Source: Tsukamurella paurometabola
Lineage (GTDB): Bacteria > Actinomycetota > Actinomycetes > Mycobacteriales > Mycobacteriaceae
Reading direction: 5' to 3'
Length of the DNA: 64,000 bases
Assembly: GCF_900631615.1 (NCBI RefSeq)
Contig: NZ_LR131273.1
Span: forward strand, 62,001-126,000
A model generated the notes under the pieces. The model saw only the letters and a program-made list of their open reading frames with translations, was not told where the DNA came from and did not search any database. Shown piece by piece: positions 23,956 to 30,904 of the stretch. Position 1 is the stretch's first letter; every line of letters begins with the position of its first letter. The translations under genes and the position numbers were made by a program.

Positions 23956-24836
23956 GACGCCACCTCCAGGTTCGGGAGGAGGCCCACGAGGCGCGCCAGG
24001 TCGACCGCGTGGATGGCCTTGACGTACAGCGTCTTGCGGGCCTGCCCGTTGTTCCGACGCGGAGCGTGCCGCTGCTCCTTCACGTCGAACCAGGTGAACG
24101 AGCGCTTCCCGGCGCGCGGGCGGTACTCGGTCTCGACGACCTTGCAGCCCTTCTTCTCCGACCACCGCTCGAAGTGCTTCGGGTAGATCAGGTCCTTCTC
24201 GTCGCGGAGGAGCGCGAACGCCTGCGGCTCGGTCAGCCCGTAGGTGCGGCCCCAGTCCTTCACGAGCATCACGTCGTCGTCGACGATCACGTGGGTGTTG
24301 ACGTACTCGACGGCGGGGCGGTCGTGCTCGATCTGCTCCACGAGCGCGGCGTTCTTCTCCGTCAGCGCGTCGTTGCGACGCGTGAGGATCTGGAATGCCT
24401 CGAACAGCTTCTCGTCCTCGGACAGCTGCCGGGCAGGAGCGTCGTGCTCGGCGTCGAGAAGGTAGGTGCGGACCTCGCGGGCCGTCTCGCTGTCGCGGAG
24501 AAGCATCCCCACGCGGAGGACGGCGCGACGGGGAAACAGCGCGAGCGACGGCGCCGTGTCCGGCATCCCCAGGTCGGCGGGAGTCAGGTTCATCTTGAAC
24601 CCGACCTCTCCCCGGGCGATGACGGTGTAGCCGTCCGACTCGAACTCCTCGCGGTTCCGCTTCACAGTGTTCTTCACGGTCTCGACGGGTACGCCGTAGA
24701 ACTCGGCGATCATCGGCGTGCTCACATGCACCCCGTCAGGCAGGGTGCGCAGCACGCCCACCCGGTCGAGCACATCCGTACGCCCGGCGAGCTGGTCCCG
24801 CTCGTTCCGTGCGTCCGGTAAGGTCAGGTCTGACAC
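23952..24836 (-). CDS. Phage antirepressor-like protein (KilA-C type)
   Basis: A 294-residue protein with a GTG start and AGGAG 6 nt upstream. The N-terminal half has VSTPMIAEFYGVPVETVKNTVKRN, a recognition-type helix-turn-helix. The C-terminal half has VIVDDDVMLVKDWGRTYGL and ARKTLYVKAIHAVDLARLVG, a pattern of KilA-C or ORF6N-type antirepressors. It is the second lytic gene after cro. It may counter the lysogenic repressor or sense DNA damage. Confidence 0.7.
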   Translation of the reverse strand: MSDLTLPDARNERDQLAGRTDVLDRVGVLRTLPDGVHVSTPMIAEFYGVPVETVKNTVKRNREEFESDGYTVIARGEVGFKMNLTPADLGMPDTAPSLALFPRRAVLRVGMLLRDSETAREVRTYLLDAEHDAPARQLSEDEKLFEAFQILTRRNDALTEKNAALVEQIEHDRPAVEYVNTHVIVDDDVMLVKDWGRTYGLTEPQAFALLRDEKDLIYPKHFERWSEKKGCKVVETEYRPRAGKRSFTWFDVKEQRHAPRRNNGQARKTLYVKAIHAVDLARLVGLLPNLEVAS

Positions 24837-24871
24837 CTGAGACTCCTATCTATTGGTTGTCGATCGGCCTT

Positions 24872-24889
24872 CACCTGTTCCCGCAGGTG
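24872..24889 (-). terminator. Short hairpin between cro-like and antirepressor genes
   Basis: CACCTG and CAGGTG are separated by 6 bp in the 63-bp gap. Read on the minus strand it follows the cro-like stop and could attenuate early transcription. It is weak, with only a 6-bp stem. Confidence 0.35.
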
Positions 24890-24899
24890 GGGGCCATTT

Positions 24900-25175
24900 C
24901 TATGCCGCCGCCGTGCGCCTCGTGCGCACATGCGCAGTAGGCACTTCGGCCAAAAAAAGAGACCCCGGGGGCGCGTTCAGCGCGCGCTCGATCGCGGCCG
25001 CCGTCTTCCCGTTGCATGTGGACCGCTGTCCGCTACGCAGGTGCCCGACGATCGCCTTGCTGACGCCCGCCTTGGTGCCGAGCGAGACATTGGTCTCGCC
25101 ACGGAATTCCATGTACTGACGGAGCGCGTCTCGGCTGATGAGCTTCACCCACAACCTCCTCTCCGTGATGTTCAT
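24900..25175 (-). CDS. Cro-like regulator (first lytic gene)
   Basis: A 91-residue protein starting MNITERRLWVKLISRDALRQ, with a strong GGAGG 6 nt before its ATG. Residues 16-58 (YMEFRGETNVSLGTKAGVSKAIVGHLRSG) form a helix-turn-helix of the XRE/Cro class, followed by AIERALNAPPGSLF, which is typical of actinophage Cro or immunity proteins. It faces away from the repressor across an operator region. It probably represses the lysogenic promoter after induction. Confidence 0.8.
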   Translation of the reverse strand: MNITERRLWVKLISRDALRQYMEFRGETNVSLGTKAGVSKAIVGHLRSGQRSTCNGKTAAAIERALNAPPGSLFLAEVPTAHVRTRRTAAA

Positions 25176-25189
25176 GCCCGCCTCCTTGA

Positions 25190-25328
25190 CGTATCTGCGA
25201 GCCTAGCGCCTCGCTAGGCACTGCGCAACTGTATCCGGAAACAGATACGCACGCAACCTGAAGTTGCGCGCGCCCACCTGCATGTCACGGAACTACATGC
25301 GCGTTATCTGTATCCGTGCCGGATACAG
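25190..25328. promoter_or_regulatory. Divergent genetic-switch region with operators
   Basis: On the minus strand TTGCGC (25,223-25,228) and TAGGCT (25,200-25,205) are spaced 17 bp, a good promoter for the cro-like gene. A perfect 8-3-8 palindrome (25,201-25,219) covers its -10. A perfect 9-3-9 palindrome CTGTATCCG/CGGATACAG (25,308-25,328) overlaps TACAGT (25,324-25,329), a possible repressor -10. Related half-sites GTATCTG or GTATCCG occur near 25,191, 25,231 and 25,242. Other dyads are CGCAAC/GTTGCG (25,252-25,267) and GCATGT/ACATGC (25,280-25,300). Confidence 0.75.
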
Positions 25329-25372
25329 TGATGGTTGCCATGTAGCCGAACCAGCCGGGAGAGTCTGTAGCC

Positions 25373-26584
25373 GTGAGCGACCTAGCCGACCTGATCCGAG
25401 CGAAGGTCCCGGAGAAGTCCAACCGGCAGATCGCGAAGGCGGTCGGGGTGGCGCCCGGAACCATCGACGGGATCATGCGTGGTGACCGTGCCCCTGGGCT
25501 CGACACCCTCGACAAGATCGCTCATGCGCTGAAGATCCCCATCGAGCAGCTTCGTGAAGCGGCTGGGCAGCCACGCGGCGAGGCCGCCCCGTACAGCCCT
25601 CCGCCCGAAGCGAACTTGCTCAACGATCCCCAGCGCCGAGCACTCGACGAGCTCATCAAGAGCATCGTCGCTACGCGAGGAGCTACCGATGCTGAACGAT
25701 CCGACCGAACCGGTACGCCGGGCTCGTCCGAGGACACCCAGGACCAGGCGAGTGAAGACCAGAAGACCGCCTACGCCGGTCTCGGCGCAAGCGAACTGAA
25801 AACCGCCATCGAGCAGCACCCGGCGGTCGCCTACGCGGAGATGGTCCAGGACCCCCTGGAACTCCTCGCGATCACCTTCGTCGGAGCGATCGACCAAGCC
25901 GAGCAGGCAACAGACGCATTCCTACGAGAGTCACTCGCAACAGCGGACCTGGTTGTTGGGGCTGTAGGGACGACTCCAGAAATGGTGGCCGGGCTGATCG
26001 CTTCCGAGCGTGAGACCATCGACACCGCAGTCCAATGGGCCAACGGGCTCAAGCGCATCACCCCTCACAGGGCTGCCTACCTCGACGTCCTCGCAACGTC
26101 CTGGATCGCACTCCTTGATGAGTTCATCGAAGGAGCGCGCAAGCCCCGAACGGAGCTGGTCGCCCTGACTGAAGACGATGTCGAGGCGGTTTCCGGCAGG
26201 ATCAACGAGGCCGCCGATCGCATGGTGGCTGCGCTATCAACAGCGCACCAAATGTACGACCGTCTACGGGCGAATCGCTCTGGACGCACCACGATAGGCG
26301 GGGTCTCAGTCAGCGACGACGACGCCCGGATCTACTCCGAGTACGAACAAGGCCTCGCTCAAACAGAGGCGTTTCTCGCTGGAGCAGCAGCGGCTATCCA
26401 GCAGCCGGTTGCCGCGCAGGTCCATCGCCTTGCGGATCACCGCAGCCAGGCGGGGGCCTTGCGGCAAAGCGAAAGGTGGGCAGCCCGCGACCTGGGCGAC
26501 GAGCCGGTCGGCCGGAAGATCCGACGCCGGCAGGACGAAGCCGGCGAGACCCCCGATCCCGAGGGCCCGGAGGGCGGGGCGTGA
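25373..26584 (+). CDS. XRE-family lysogeny repressor, long C-terminal domain
   Basis: A 403-residue protein with a GTG start and GGGAG 11 nt upstream. Residues 1-62 are an XRE domain (SNRQIAKAVGVAPGTIDGIMRGDRAPGLDTLDKIAHAL). The remaining 340 residues are acidic and helical with no S24-type self-cleavage motif, so RecA-driven autoproteolysis is unlikely. The presence of an ImmA-like peptidase downstream suggests cleavage in trans. It overlaps hicA (TGATG), so repressor and toxin are co-translated. It is much longer than usual phage repressors. Confidence 0.75.
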   Translation: MSDLADLIRAKVPEKSNRQIAKAVGVAPGTIDGIMRGDRAPGLDTLDKIAHALKIPIEQLREAAGQPRGEAAPYSPPPEANLLNDPQRRALDELIKSIVATRGATDAERSDRTGTPGSSEDTQDQASEDQKTAYAGLGASELKTAIEQHPAVAYAEMVQDPLELLAITFVGAIDQAEQATDAFLRESLATADLVVGAVGTTPEMVAGLIASERETIDTAVQWANGLKRITPHRAAYLDVLATSWIALLDEFIEGARKPRTELVALTEDDVEAVSGRINEAADRMVAALSTAHQMYDRLRANRSGRTTIGGVSVSDDDARIYSEYEQGLAQTEAFLAGAAAAIQQPVAAQVHRLADHRSQAGALRQSERWAARDLGDEPVGRKIRRRQDEAGETPDPEGPEGGA

Positions 26585-26829
26585 TGATGGCCTCGCCCTG
26601 GCCTGCCCACAAGGCCAGCCACGTGTTGAAGAAGATCCTCATGAAGCAGCTCGGGTATCGCCGCGCCCGGCAGTCCGGCAGTCACGTGACCCTCGTCGCG
26701 GAGGCCAGACCTGCGATAACCTGGGCGTACCACAACGGGGACACCGTTCCTCCGCGCGTGCTCAGGGACATACTGGTCAACCAGGTGGGGCTGACGATGG
26801 ACCAAGCCAGGAAGGTGGCAGGGATATGA
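26584..26829 (+). CDS. hicA: HicA-like mRNA interferase toxin
   Basis: An 81-residue protein starting MMASPWPAHKASHVLKKIL. It has the HicA double-stranded RNA-binding-like fold pattern: LGYRRARQSGSHVTLV, with the conserved GSH catalytic histidine near residue 38, then PPRVLRDILVNQVGLTMDQARKV. HicA toxins cleave mRNA and are neutralised by HicB, encoded directly downstream with an ATGA overlap. Inside a prophage repressor operon it could give addiction or phage exclusion. Confidence 0.82.
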   Translation: MMASPWPAHKASHVLKKILMKQLGYRRARQSGSHVTLVAEARPAITWAYHNGDTVPPRVLRDILVNQVGLTMDQARKVAGI

Positions 26830-27494
26830 CCGACGTGCACGTCGTACTCACGACCTACGGCGACCTCGGCTGGGCCATCCACAGCCCACAGCTCCCAGGC
26901 CTCGTCGGTGGCCGCGCCACCGCCGACAGCATCATTCGCGACACCGCCGACATCCTCATGTTCGCGGGCATCGGGAACCTACCCGAACCGCGCGTGATCA
27001 CACACGAGGAGCACGCCCTCGAAGACCCCGCAGGCAACGAATACCTAGTCCGATTCGCCGACGACGAGCACGCCGAGGAACGCGCCAGACTCGCCGGGTA
27101 CGCGGGGGCGGCCATCGTCGCCGGCGCCTGGTCCGACAGCGACCGCGCTCAGCAGCGCACCCTCGACACCGGTGAGCGCCTGGTGATCAGCGCGGTACGG
27201 TCCGACAGCCTCAGCTGGATCCGGGATCAACTCCGGGAGAAGGACGTCGCGACGATGATCGTGATCGCCCAGGAGCCCGACGAACAGGCGGGGCCGGTCA
27301 TCTGGAACATGCCCTACTCGGTGCCCGGTTTCGACTCCACGGACGGCTACAACCCTGAGGCGTTGGGACTCACGCCCGAGTCGACCATCGAAGACGCGAT
27401 CCGCGCGACGATGGCCGCCGACGTCGAGCGCATGGGGCAGCGCCTCCCGAAGCCTGATCGCGACGTTGTGCATCGGGAACTTACACGCGTGTAG
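26826..27494 (+). CDS. HicB-like antitoxin with unusual C-terminal extension
   Basis: A 222-residue protein. The first 50 residues (TYGDLGWAIHSPQLPGLVGGRATADSI) follow the HicB partial RNase-H pattern. After residue 90 there is an atypical acidic domain (SWIRDQLREKDVATMIVIAQE, MPYSVPGFDSTDGYNPEALGL) rather than a short DNA-binding tail. Usual HicB proteins are 70-150 residues. It overlaps hicA by 4 bp. Antitoxin function is inferred from position and N-terminus. Confidence 0.7.
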   Translation: MTDVHVVLTTYGDLGWAIHSPQLPGLVGGRATADSIIRDTADILMFAGIGNLPEPRVITHEEHALEDPAGNEYLVRFADDEHAEERARLAGYAGAAIVAGAWSDSDRAQQRTLDTGERLVISAVRSDSLSWIRDQLREKDVATMIVIAQEPDEQAGPVIWNMPYSVPGFDSTDGYNPEALGLTPESTIEDAIRATMAADVERMGQRLPKPDRDVVHRELTRV

Positions 27495-27543
27495 TTCCTG
27501 GTCAGAGCGTTTTCTGTCGGTCCGTACGTGTACAACATCGGGC

Positions 27544-27978
27544 ATGACGATCGAACGCGGAACCTGGCACCCGTGGAGGGAGGCCCGCGCCCGGAACTGG
27601 CTGGAGATCCGCTTCGGCGACATCGGGCACACCACGCTCGCCGGGTGCATCAACGGCCGCCGGATCCAGCTGGCCGACGACCTCACCCAGGCCGAGCGAC
27701 GCTGCACCATCGCGCACGAGCTCGTCCACGACGAGCGCCGCGTCTACCCCCGCGACCCGGTGCTGCAGGCCCGCGAGGAGACCGCGGTCCACGAGATCGC
27801 CGCGCGCCGGCTCATCGAGCTCGAGGACCTCGTCGACGTCCTCCGCTGGGCCCGGCACGCCACCGAGGTCGCCGACGAGCTGTGGGTCGACGTGCCGACG
27901 CTCCTCGCCCGCGTCCGCGCACTCACCGACGACGAACGAGCCTGGGTCGACGCCCAGGTGGAGGACCGGCCATGCTGA
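27544..27978 (+). CDS. ImmA/IrrE-like metallopeptidase
   Basis: A 144-residue protein starting MTIERGTWHPWREARARNW. It carries CTIAHELVHDERR, a zinc HExxH motif near residues 60-64, followed by REETAVHEIAARRLI with a possible third ligand. This is the ImmA fold that cleaves XRE repressors in ICEs and phages. It sits 50 bp after the HicB-like gene, in the lysogeny arm. The likely target is the long repressor at 25,373. Confidence 0.82.
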   Translation: MTIERGTWHPWREARARNWLEIRFGDIGHTTLAGCINGRRIQLADDLTQAERRCTIAHELVHDERRVYPRDPVLQAREETAVHEIAARRLIELEDLVDVLRWARHATEVADELWVDVPTLLARVRALTDDERAWVDAQVEDRPC

Positions 27979-28307
27979 CCAACCACGACGGCCCGCGCAC
28001 CGCACCGGCGCCCGCCCAACCCGACGGCCCGTTCCGCTGGCCGGACGGCGCGATCGTCTTCAGCGACACCTGGGCGCAGTGGTGGGCGTGGCAGCGCGCG
28101 GGCGCGCCGGCCGACGCCTGGGAGTCGTTCCGCGCAGCGCCGCCCCCGGCCGGGCCCGTGAGCCTGTGCCGCCGCGGCCTCGACTTCAAGGGCGTCGACC
28201 TCCGCGGCCTCGACGATGGCGACGAAGGCGGCTCCGGCAGCACGGAGCACCTGCCGTGGCCGCTCGGCGACGAACCCGACCCGGACGGCCCGGAGTTCGG
28301 CGCATGA
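27972..28307 (+). CDS. Hypothetical lysogeny-arm protein
   Basis: A 111-residue acidic, Pro/Gly-rich protein (MLTNHDGPRTAPAPAQPDGP...) with a Trp-rich centre (FSDTWAQWWAWQRAGAPADAW). It overlaps the end of the ImmA-like gene by 7 bp and starts the next gene by ATGA. No family recognised. Confidence 0.55.
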   Translation: MLTNHDGPRTAPAPAQPDGPFRWPDGAIVFSDTWAQWWAWQRAGAPADAWESFRAAPPPAGPVSLCRRGLDFKGVDLRGLDDGDEGGSGSTEHLPWPLGDEPDPDGPEFGA

Positions 28308-28522
28308 CCGAGCTGACCGATCGCGAGCGCGCGATCCTCGACTTCGAGTCCGCGTGGTGGCAGCTGCGCGGCGCCAAGGAGGACGCCATCCGCGCCCAGT
28401 TCGACGTGTCACCGATCCGGTACACGCAGCTGCTGAACCAACTGCTCGACCGACCTGAGGCGCTCGCCTACTCCCCCACCGTCGTGAACAGGCTCCGCCG
28501 CATCACCAGGAAGGCACCCTGA
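28304..28522 (+). CDS. DUF3263-like small DNA-associated protein
   Basis: A 72-residue protein with DRERAILDFESAWWQLRGAKEDAIRAQFDVSPIRYTQLLNQLLDRPEAL. This is the pattern of the DUF3263 family, small helical proteins of actinobacteria and their phages; the central QFDVSPIRYTQLLN looks like a helix-turn-helix. It directly precedes the integrase with a TGATG overlap, so a role in recombination directionality or regulation is possible. Confidence 0.75.
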   Translation: MTELTDRERAILDFESAWWQLRGAKEDAIRAQFDVSPIRYTQLLNQLLDRPEALAYSPTVVNRLRRITRKAP

Positions 28523-29697
28523 TGGCCCGCCCACCGCTCCCCCTCGGCACCTGGGGCGCGATCACCCGCGCCCAGACCGCGCCCGGGCAGTGGCGGGCCC
28601 GGGCGAAGTACCGCGACTGGGACGGCCGCACACGCACCGTCGAGCGGTTCGGCGCCTCAGGCGCGAAGGCCGAGGCCGCGCTCAAGGTCGCCCTCCGCGA
28701 CCGCGCACGGCCCGCCGCCGCGCCGGCCGACGTCACCCGAGACACCAACCTCGCCGACCTCGGGACCATCTGGCTCGACACGAAGCGCCGCCAGAACCTC
28801 GCGCCGAAGACGATCGAGCTGTACGAGCAGACCATCCGCACCCACGTCACGCCCGCCGTCGGCGAACTCCGCGTCGGCGAGGTCACCATCGGCGGCCTCG
28901 AGCGGTTCCTCGACACCAAGACCGGCACCGTGAAGAAGCGCTGTCGCCTCGCCCTGTCCGGGATGATGGGGATCGCCGCGAAGCACGACGCCGTGGACCG
29001 GAACCTCGTGCGCGACACCACCCCGGCCGCGGTGCAGCGGAAGAAGCCGCGGGCCATCAGCGCCGCGGAGCTGACGATCCTCCGCGCGCGGGTCGCCGCG
29101 TACGCCGGCACCCACGGCGGAGACGGGAAGCCGACCGGGCCGCCGCGCGCCGTCGACCTGCCTGAGCTGTTCGAGGTGTTCATCGGCACGGGCGGCCGGA
29201 TCAACGAGGTCCTGCCGTTGGAGTGGTCGGACGTCCTGTGGGACTCGAACCAGGTGGTGCTGAACCGCACGAAGGGCGGGGAGAACATGCTGGTGCTGAC
29301 GCTCCCGCAGTTCGCGATCGACGCGCTGAAGGTCCAGCGGGCCCGGATGCTCCCCGGGGGCCTGGTGTTCCCGTCGAGGGCAGGGACTGCCCGCCTTGCG
29401 GCGAACGTGCGGCGTCAGCTGCGGGAGGCCCGCAAGTACGTGGTGCGCGACGCGCGCGGGAAAGCGGATGGGCCTGCGGGGATGTTCGAGTGGGTGACGC
29501 CGCACAGCTTCCGGCGGACCGTCGCGACGGTGCTGGCGGAGGAGTTGGGCGAGGAGCGCGCCGCCGGGCAGCTCGGACATTCGGGGCCGGACGTGACGCG
29601 CGCGCACTACATTGAGCGGAAGGCGGTGGCGCCGGATTCGTCGGCGGAGCTGCAGCGGAGGCTGGCTCCCAGCCCACCTTTTACCCACCCGAAATGA
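28522..29697 (+). CDS. int: Tyrosine-family phage integrase
   Basis: This 391-residue recombinase has an N-terminal arm-binding region (WRARAKYRDWDGRTRTVERF), a SAM-like core-binding region at about 75-150, and a catalytic domain. Expected residues are seen: Arg226 (GTGGRINEVL), Lys251, His328 and Arg331 (HSFRR), His353 (LGHSG) and nucleophile Tyr363 (HYIER). It integrates and, with a directionality factor, excises the prophage. It ends 120 bp before the tRNA 3' fragment, as expected for an integrase next to its own attachment site. Confidence 0.95.
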   Translation: MARPPLPLGTWGAITRAQTAPGQWRARAKYRDWDGRTRTVERFGASGAKAEAALKVALRDRARPAAAPADVTRDTNLADLGTIWLDTKRRQNLAPKTIELYEQTIRTHVTPAVGELRVGEVTIGGLERFLDTKTGTVKKRCRLALSGMMGIAAKHDAVDRNLVRDTTPAAVQRKKPRAISAAELTILRARVAAYAGTHGGDGKPTGPPRAVDLPELFEVFIGTGGRINEVLPLEWSDVLWDSNQVVLNRTKGGENMLVLTLPQFAIDALKVQRARMLPGGLVFPSRAGTARLAANVRRQLREARKYVVRDARGKADGPAGMFEWVTPHSFRRTVATVLAEELGEERAAGQLGHSGPDVTRAHYIERKAVAPDSSAELQRRLAPSPPFTHPK

Positions 29698-29816
29698 GCG
29701 AAATCAACGGCATTCGGGAGAGTGCCCGCCAGTTTGCCCTCACGGGATGCCGCACAGCACAACACTTCCCGACACCCCCACCCGTCACCGACAGGGCGGA
29801 ACGCGGTCAGCGGGTT

Positions 29817-29841
29817 CGGGGTTCGAGTCCCTGATGGCGCA
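29817..29841 (+). other. tRNA 3' fragment = right prophage attachment site (attR)
   Basis: A T-arm (stem CGGGG/CCCTG with one G-T pair, loop TTCGAGT) is followed by the acceptor strand ATGGCGC and discriminator A. No anticodon or D-arm exists upstream, where integrase-side phage DNA lies. Phages that integrate at tRNA 3' ends leave exactly such a remnant at one end and restore a whole tRNA at the other. The intact gene should begin GCGCCAT at the unseen left end. The isotype cannot be read. Confidence 0.82.
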
Positions 29842-29852
29842 CAATCCGAAGA

Positions 29853-29873
29853 CCCCCTCCAATCCGGAGGGGG
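29853..29873 (+). terminator. Terminator after the tRNA remnant
   Basis: CCCCCTCC and GGAGGGGG, 8-bp stem with a 5-nt loop, then CCTTCT. It is probably the original terminator of the host tRNA gene, left on the right side of the prophage. Confidence 0.7.
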
Positions 29874-29960
29874 CCTTCTGCGTCAGCCGTCTTGCGCACA
29901 GTTCACGGTCTCGCCGGAATCGCTTGACCTCGACCTCTGTTCACCCTTGAGGATGGCGAC

Positions 29961-30377
29961 ATGACCTCATTCCGTGCGGATGCCCCTCTCCGCGTCGCCC
30001 GCCCTACCCGCAACATTGCCGCCGCCGAGCGGTTCTGGGTCGAGGGCATCGGTATGCACATCCAGTGGCGGACCGACAACACCACCAGCGGCGGCCACGA
30101 ACTACTCATGATCGGGCTTCCCGGCGCGGCCTGGCATCTCGAGTTGGTCGCCGACCCGCACGCAGCCATCGCCAACCCACCCGGACCTGAAGACCTCCTC
30201 GTCCTTTACCTTGCAGGCGCGATTCCAGCCGAGCTCGTGAATCGAGCCGTCTCCTGCGGGGGCACCGTGGTCGAGCCACGGAATCCGTATTGGGCCCGAT
30301 GGGGTGTGACGCTGCGGGACCCGGACGGATATCTCTTGGTGCTCTGCACGCGAGACTGGCGCCCCGACGCCCGCTGA
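29961..30377 (+). CDS. VOC-superfamily protein (glyoxalase/dioxygenase fold)
   Basis: A 138-residue protein with RVARPTRNIAAAERFWVEGIGM at the start and GVTLRDPDGYLLVLC near the end, the paired beta-alpha motifs of the VOC fold. Only some of the usual metal ligands are obvious (a His in the GGHELLMIG strand and an aspartate/glutamate end), so it may be non-catalytic or bind a small ligand. First host gene after the prophage. Start has GAGG 8 nt upstream. Confidence 0.75.
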   Translation: MTSFRADAPLRVARPTRNIAAAERFWVEGIGMHIQWRTDNTTSGGHELLMIGLPGAAWHLELVADPHAAIANPPGPEDLLVLYLAGAIPAELVNRAVSCGGTVVEPRNPYWARWGVTLRDPDGYLLVLCTRDWRPDAR

Positions 30378-30434
30378 CCGAGCTCGAGTCCTGACGCGAG
30401 ACCGAAGGCGACGGCCGTGATCACGGTCGCAGAA

Positions 30435-30529
30435 TTGAACCTTCTAAATTTACCTACGCTAAGTTAAGCTTCGATCGAGCCTGGGGAGCAACCACCTCAC
30501 CTGCCGCCCGCAGCGTTCTCCCCAGGCTC
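30435..30529 (+). ncRNA. Candidate small RNA: AT-rich promoter-like tract plus 12-bp stem
   Basis: Between two convergent genes lies a markedly AT-rich tract with TTGAAC (30,435-30,440) and -10-like TACGCT or TAAGTT. It is followed by a perfect 12-bp inverted repeat GAGCCTGGGGAG (30,477-30,488) and its complement (30,518-30,529) around a 29-nt loop. No gene starts here. It could be a short structured RNA or a large terminator hairpin. Promoter spacing is not ideal. Confidence 0.35.
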
Positions 30530-30560
30530 TCACCCAGGTCGGGACGGCGGGGCCGGCGAG

Positions 30561-30806
30561 TCAGTCGGCCTCGTCATCCTTGCCGGCGCCGTAGCCGAAG
30601 GCCATCGCGAGCGCGATGCCGAGCGCCAGCCCCACACCGATCCCGACGGCCGGATTCCCCAGCGCCGTACCGATGCTCGCGCCGATAACCACACCGACCG
30701 CGAGGCCGAGCGCCAGCTTGTTGTAGCCCTTGTCGCCCCACGGTCCGACGGGCCGTTCGTCGCCGGTCTGCGCGCCGCTGTCGGGCCGGTCACCGTCGTC
30801 GCTCAC
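30561..30806 (-). CDS. Small glycine-zipper membrane protein
   Basis: An 81-residue protein with an acidic N-terminus followed by two hydrophobic segments (LALGLAVGVVIGASIGTALG and VGIGVGLALGIALAMAFGYG) rich in spaced glycines, a glycine-zipper pattern. The GTG start is preceded by TACGGT six nt upstream on its strand, suggesting a leaderless mRNA. No known function. Confidence 0.7.
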   Translation of the reverse strand: MSDDGDRPDSGAQTGDERPVGPWGDKGYNKLALGLAVGVVIGASIGTALGNPAVGIGVGLALGIALAMAFGYGAGKDDEAD

Positions 30807-30904
30807 ACCCGCACCGTACCGGCCCGGGCCTCCTGGCGCCCGGTAGAATCAGGAGCAATCGGTCTCGTGGACCGAACCCGACTGAGCCTTTCTGGAGCTG
30901 AGCC

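Noticed and set aside
25373-26584. SOS-cleavable (S24) repressor
   Set aside because: No Ala-Gly cleavage site with Ser/Lys dyad was recognised in the C-terminal part.
30440-30470. DtxR/IdeR-type iron box
   Set aside because: About 12 of 19 bases fit the consensus, but no gene start lies downstream on either strand, so AT-richness explains it better.
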